Position numbers and translations under genes: made by a program. Positions 60,732 through 64,000 of a DNA stretch of 64,000 bases are shown here, piece after piece. Source of the DNA: Clostridium niameyense. Lineage in GTDB: Bacteria; Bacillota; Clostridia; Clostridiales; Clostridiaceae. Numbering within the stretch: position 1 is the first letter of the stretch; each line of letters opens with the position of its first letter. The DNA lies in NCBI RefSeq assembly GCF_001243045.1, contig NZ_LN849007.1:400989-464988 (forward strand), written 5' to 3'. The notes under the pieces are model-generated. The model made no database searches. It saw only the letters and a program-made list of their open reading frames with translations, and was not told the DNA's origin.

Positions 60732-61487
60732 ATGAATAGTGAAAATGTAATTAAAGATAATAAGACCTTTGAAGATAACATAGAACTTATAGAAAAGGCG
60801 AGAAATGGAAATAAAGATGCCCTAGATAAACTTGTAGAAGTTAATTTACCTTTAGTTTCTGCCATAAGTAAAAAATTTTTAAATAGAGGATATGAATATG
60901 ATGATATATTTCAAATAGGATGTATGGGACTTGTAAAAGCCATCAATAATTTTGAGTTAAAATATAATGTGAAATTTTCTACTTATGCTGTACCTATGAT
61001 TATGGGAGAAATAAAAAGGTTTATAAGAGATGATGGTATAATAAAAGTTAGTAGAAGTATAAAAACAGCAGCTAAGAGACTTCATTATTCAAAAGAAAAA
61101 TTAGCCAAACAGTTAAATAGAGAACCTACAATAGAGGAATTATCTAGCTTTTCTGGATATTCAGTTGATGAAATATTAATGGCTATGGATTGTTTAAATT
61201 CACCTCAATATTTATATGATATTATCCATCAAGAAGATGGAGCGCCGGTTCTACTTATAGATAAGATAAGTGAAAATAAAGAAGAAGATGTAAAAGTAGT
61301 AGATAATATTGCATTGAAAGAAGCATTAAAAACTTTAGATATTAAGTCACGTCAAATAATAGTATTAAGATATTTTAAAGACAAGACACAAGTAGAGGTT
61401 GCAAAACAACTTGGAATAAGTCAAGTACAGGTGTCTAGAATTGAAAAAAAAGTATTAAAAATTATGAGAAAAGAATTAAGTGGATAA
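60732..61487 (+). CDS. sigF: RNA polymerase sporulation sigma factor SigF
   Basis: 251 residues from the ATG at 60732 (TTAGGTG upstream). Region 2 contains GYEYDDIFQIGCMGLVKAI and FSTYAVPMIMGEIKRFIRDDG; region 4 has TQVEVAKQLGISQVQVSRIEKK. It directs the first forespore regulon. Third gene of the operon, 14 nt after spoIIAB; the terminator at 61511 follows. Confidence 0.97.
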   Translation: MNSENVIKDNKTFEDNIELIEKARNGNKDALDKLVEVNLPLVSAISKKFLNRGYEYDDIFQIGCMGLVKAINNFELKYNVKFSTYAVPMIMGEIKRFIRDDGIIKVSRSIKTAAKRLHYSKEKLAKQLNREPTIEELSSFSGYSVDEILMAMDCLNSPQYLYDIIHQEDGAPVLLIDKISENKEEDVKVVDNIALKEALKTLDIKSRQIIVLRYFKDKTQVEVAKQLGISQVQVSRIEKKVLKIMRKELSG

Positions 61488-61510
61488 AATTAAATTATTT
61501 TGAATAAATT

Positions 61511-61545
61511 AAGGTACTAAATTTTTATTAGTATCTTTTTTTGTT
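61511..61545 (+). terminator. terminator after sigF
   Basis: AAGGTACTAA / TTAGTATCTT stem (one G-T) with a seven-base T-run, separating spoIIA from spoVA. Confidence 0.85.
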
Positions 61546-61561
61546 TAAAAATTTTTTTATT

Positions 61562-61590
61562 GTATAAACTAAATTTAATAAAAATTCTTA
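61562..61590 (+). promoter_or_regulatory. possible sigma-G promoter of the spoVA genes
   Basis: GTATA (61562-61566), 17 nt, ATTCTTA (61584-61590). The -35 is perfect for GHATR; the -10 matches CATnHTA at the last positions only. Expected biology (forespore spoVA expression) favours it. Confidence 0.4.
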
Positions 61591-61606
61591 TAAGGGAAGG
61601 GATTTT

Positions 61607-62062
61607 ATGGCTATAGATGAAAAAAACTTAAGAAAGCAGTTTGATGATTTATCAACAAAGGTAGAACCTAAACCACAACTGTTAAAACACTGTATAAGTG
61701 CATTTATAGTAGGAGGACTTATTTGTGATGTAGGCCAATTCTTTATGAATTATTTTTTAAGTTTAGGTGTTCCAAAAGATGATGTAGGTACTTATGTATC
61801 AATTGTTATGGTGTTTTTGGGAGCGCTTTTAACTGGAGTTGGTATATATGATAAGATAGCTACTTTTGCAGGTGCAGGCACAGTTGTACCTATAACTGGA
61901 TTTGCCAATTCTATAGTTTCTCCAGCTATGGAGTTTAAAAAGGAAGGTTATGTTTTTGGTGTTGGTGCCAAAATGTTTATTATAGCAGGCCCTGTATTAG
62001 TCTATGGTATAAGTTCATCTATAATAGTAGGTATAATTTATTTTATAATGACTAAATTGTAA
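61607..62062 (+). CDS. spoVAC: stage V sporulation protein AC
   Basis: 151 residues, four hydrophobic segments. LKHCISAFIVGGLICDVGQF, GAGTVVPITGFANSIVSPAMEFKKEGYVFGVG and a final IAGPVLVYGISSSI helix are SpoVAC hallmarks. Part of the inner-membrane channel that imports Ca-dipicolinate into the forespore and releases it at germination. Confidence 0.97.
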   Translation: MAIDEKNLRKQFDDLSTKVEPKPQLLKHCISAFIVGGLICDVGQFFMNYFLSLGVPKDDVGTYVSIVMVFLGALLTGVGIYDKIATFAGAGTVVPITGFANSIVSPAMEFKKEGYVFGVGAKMFIIAGPVLVYGISSSIIVGIIYFIMTKL

Positions 62063-62085
62063 TTTAAAATAGAGGAGAGGGTATT

Positions 62086-63099
62086 TTGAATAAAAGAGTA
62101 GGAGAACAAACAGTAAAATTGGTTACTAATCCTAAAATAATATCTACTATGAGTTTAGTAGGACCTAAAGAAGGAGAAGGCCCTTTAAAAGATTATTTTG
62201 ATCTTATATTAGAAGATGATATGTTTAATCAAGATAGCTTTGAAAAAGCAGAAAGTAATATGTTATATTCTGCTATAGAAGAAAGTATAAAAAAAGCTAA
62301 CTTAAAGGATAGCGATATAAATTATTTGTGTTCTGGAGATTTATTAAATCAAACTATTTCTTCAAGCTTTGCGGCAAGAAATGTAGGTATACCTTTTATA
62401 GGATTATATGGTGCTTGTTCTACTATGACAGAATCTTTAAGTATAGCATCTATGCTTATAGACGGAGATTTTGCAAATTATGTAGTAGCAGCTACATCTT
62501 CTCATTTTGCCTCTGCAGAGAGACAATTTAGATTTCCACTTGAATATGGTTCACAAAGAGCACCTACATCCCAATGGACAGTTACAGGAGCGGGGGCTAT
62601 GGTTCTAGGAAAAGAAGGTAACTTTCCTGGGGTAACGTATATTACAACCGGAAAAGTAAAAGATTTTGGTATTACTGATGTTAATAATATGGGAGCTTCC
62701 ATGGCACCAGCCGCTATAGCTACTATATATCAGCATTTTGTAGATACTGGAAGAACACCACAAGATTATGATGTTATAGCTACAGGAGATTTAGGAAAAG
62801 TAGGAAGAGAGCTTACAGAAAAGCTTCTCTTAAATCATGGATATGATGTGAAAAATATATATATGGATTGTGGTGAAATAATATTTGATAACGAAAAGCA
62901 AGATACTTGTTCTGGAGGAAGTGGTTGTGGATGTTCAGCTGTAGTAGACTGTGGATATATATATAAAAATTTATTAAGTGGGAAATTTAAAAGAGCACTT
63001 TTGGTTTCTACAGGAGCTTTAATGAGCACTACATCTTGTCAGCAAGGAGAAAGTATTCCTGGAATTGCTCATGCAGTTTCTATAGAAATGGATGTATAG
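62086..63099 (+). CDS. spoVAD: stage V sporulation protein AD
   Basis: 337 residues from a TTG start (62086) after GAGGAGAGG. Thiolase-like fold with GLYGACSTMTESLSIASMLI, FRFPLEYGSQRAPTSQWTVTGAGA and SGGSGCGCSAVVDCGYI. It binds dipicolinic acid in the SpoVA complex. Full length and motifs intact. Confidence 0.97.
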   Translation: MNKRVGEQTVKLVTNPKIISTMSLVGPKEGEGPLKDYFDLILEDDMFNQDSFEKAESNMLYSAIEESIKKANLKDSDINYLCSGDLLNQTISSSFAARNVGIPFIGLYGACSTMTESLSIASMLIDGDFANYVVAATSSHFASAERQFRFPLEYGSQRAPTSQWTVTGAGAMVLGKEGNFPGVTYITTGKVKDFGITDVNNMGASMAPAAIATIYQHFVDTGRTPQDYDVIATGDLGKVGRELTEKLLLNHGYDVKNIYMDCGEIIFDNEKQDTCSGGSGCGCSAVVDCGYIYKNLLSGKFKRALLVSTGALMSTTSCQQGESIPGIAHAVSIEMDV

Positions 63100-63113
63100 A
63101 AAGGAGTAAGGAG

Positions 63114-63470
63114 ATGGATTATTTAAGAGCTTTTTTAGTTGGAGGATGTATTTGTGTTATAGCTCAAATATTAATGGATAAAACAAAATTAACACCAGCC
63201 AGAATACTTGTAAGTTTTGTTACTTTAGGTGTAATATTAGGAGCTTTAAATATATATCAATATGTTATAGATGTAGGCGGTGCAGGTGCAACTATACCAC
63301 TTACGGGTTTTGGTCATACATTAGCTAAAGCTGCTATAAAAGAAGTAGATGAAAAAGGATTAATAGGTGCATTTACAGGAGGAGCAAAAGGTGCAGCAGG
63401 AGGAATAAGTGCAGCTATTTTATTTGGATATATAATGGCTTTAATATTTAATCCTAAAACTAAAGAATAG
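63114..63470 (+). CDS. spoVAE: stage V sporulation protein AE
   Basis: 118 residues from the ATG at 63114, 7 nt after AAGGAG; the longer frame back to 63036 overlaps spoVAD. DYLRAFLVGGCICVIAQILMD and the GAGATIPLTGFGHTL motif are typical. Completes the SpoVAC-AD-AE core that suffices for dipicolinate transport in clostridia. Confidence 0.96.
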   Translation: MDYLRAFLVGGCICVIAQILMDKTKLTPARILVSFVTLGVILGALNIYQYVIDVGGAGATIPLTGFGHTLAKAAIKEVDEKGLIGAFTGGAKGAAGGISAAILFGYIMALIFNPKTKE

Positions 63471-63633
63471 ATAACTTAAAGCTAAGTTATCCTAGAGTGT
63501 AAATAAAATCAATACTCTATCATATTAATTTAAGATATAGTAATAAAATTTAAACAATATTATAAAAATACAATTTTTATAATATTGTTTTGAATAAAAG
63601 GCATATCCTATAATTTAGGATATGCCTTTTATT
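63470..63633. terminator. cluster of hairpins between spoVAE and the convergent gene
   Basis: Three perfect or near-perfect stems follow each other: GATAACTTA / TAAGTTATC (63470-63491), an 18-bp stem AAACAATATTATA... (63552-63590, loop of 3), and AATAAAAGGCATATCCTA / TAGGATATGCCTTTTATT (63593-63633) with T-run. A weaker TAGAGT / ACTCTA pair lies at 63494-63519. The last is the best terminator and works both ways. Confidence 0.8.
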
Positions 63634-63668
63634 TGGTTATAAAGTAACTTAAGTTTTTTACTTCATTT

Positions 63669-64000
63669 TTAATGTTTATCTTTTGGTTTATTATTATCTG
63701 GATTAGGCTCCATGTTAGGACCTACATTATCCGTATTAGTATTATTATTCTCATTTGGTGTGTTTATATTAGTATCTAAGGAAGGTTTATTATTAGTATT
63801 GTCTTTATTTTTTTCCTTCTCTTTCTCTTTTTTCTTATTCTTATCTATACTTGGTTTAGGACTATTAATTTTATTTTGTATTTCAGTATCATATTCTTTA
63901 GGTAAAACCCATTTTTCATCTAATAAAGAAACGGTAGGTACATAATTTCGTTTTAAGAAAATCCTAGTTTCTGTAAGAAAATTTGGAGTAAAGTTTGAAG
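63669..64000 (-). CDS. C-terminal part of an unidentified protein (partial)
   Basis: About 109 residues are visible before the stop at 63669; the start lies beyond the right edge. The first part (NFLTETRIFLKRNYVP..SLLDEKWVLPKEYD) could be a domain end. The rest is low-complexity: a KKEKEKEKN stretch then an Asn/Pro/Thr/Asp-rich tail ending KPKDKH. A tail of this type is common on clostridial penicillin-binding proteins and other surface proteins, but identity cannot be decided here. Confidence 0.6.
   Translation of the reverse strand, partial: SNFTPNFLTETRIFLKRNYVPTVSLLDEKWVLPKEYDTEIQNKINSPKPSIDKNKKKEKEKEKNKDNTNNKPSLDTNINTPNENNNTNTDNVGPNMEPNPDNNKPKDKH

Overview
The window is very AT-rich, with strong AGGAGG-type ribosome sites and intrinsic terminators. 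It carries endospore genes (spoIIAA-spoIIAB-sigF, spoVAC-spoVAD-spoVAE), a dlt operon, mutS2, a phosphotransbutyrylase and many AT-ended codons. This points to an anaerobic endospore-forming Firmicute, most likely Clostridium sensu stricto. The species cannot be fixed from the sequence alone. No rRNA, tRNA, CRISPR array, phage or insertion sequence was seen.

Region 1 (1-10.8 kb) looks like a spore-surface gene island. It holds three paralogous DUF11/Ig-like repeat proteins (one cut by the window edge) and two paralogous cysteine-rich proteins. One of the latter is followed by a cysteine desulfurase. It also holds a beta-rich/coiled-coil protein, a DUF3343 protein, a small Cys-containing protein and a Cu/Zn superoxide dismutase. 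Four minus-strand transcription units here each have a sigma-K-like promoter (AC, 16-17 nt, CATAnnnTA), read directly from the sequence. The exosporium/coat role is inference.

Region 2 (10.9-30 kb) is mostly chromosomal core: U32 peptidase-family protein, MutS2, DUF523, an FMN-dependent alpha-hydroxy-acid oxidase homologue with an N-terminal Cys cluster, phosphotransbutyrylase, dltABCD for D-alanylation of teichoic acid, an Orn/Lys/Arg decarboxylase, L25/Ctc, phosphoglucomutase, a TPR protein and GalU. Two features here are easy to miss. One is a 37-residue DltX-like microprotein after dltD. The other is a structured leader in front of the decarboxylase with mutually exclusive hairpins.

Region 3 (30-57 kb) is a cell-envelope/polysaccharide locus. 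It starts with a secreted autolysin carrying five near-identical repeats. A Wzx/Wzy-type polysaccharide cluster follows: a CapD-like dehydratase, four of the five enzymes of the UDP-ManNAc3NAcA (Wbp) pathway, glycosyltransferases, two O-antigen polymerase/ligase-like proteins, MurJ and Wzx flippases, an initiating sugar-phosphate transferase and a WecG/TagA-type transferase. The expected Wbp aminotransferase is absent. The interval where it might sit contains a deacetylase-like gene and a degraded copy of the 3' end of wbpA, which suggests rearrangement.

Region 4 (57-64 kb) is sporulation: a PdaA-like deacetylase lipoprotein, an orphan solute-binding lipoprotein, the spoIIA operon behind a consensus sigma-H promoter, the spoVA genes, and the C-terminal end of an unidentified protein at the right edge.
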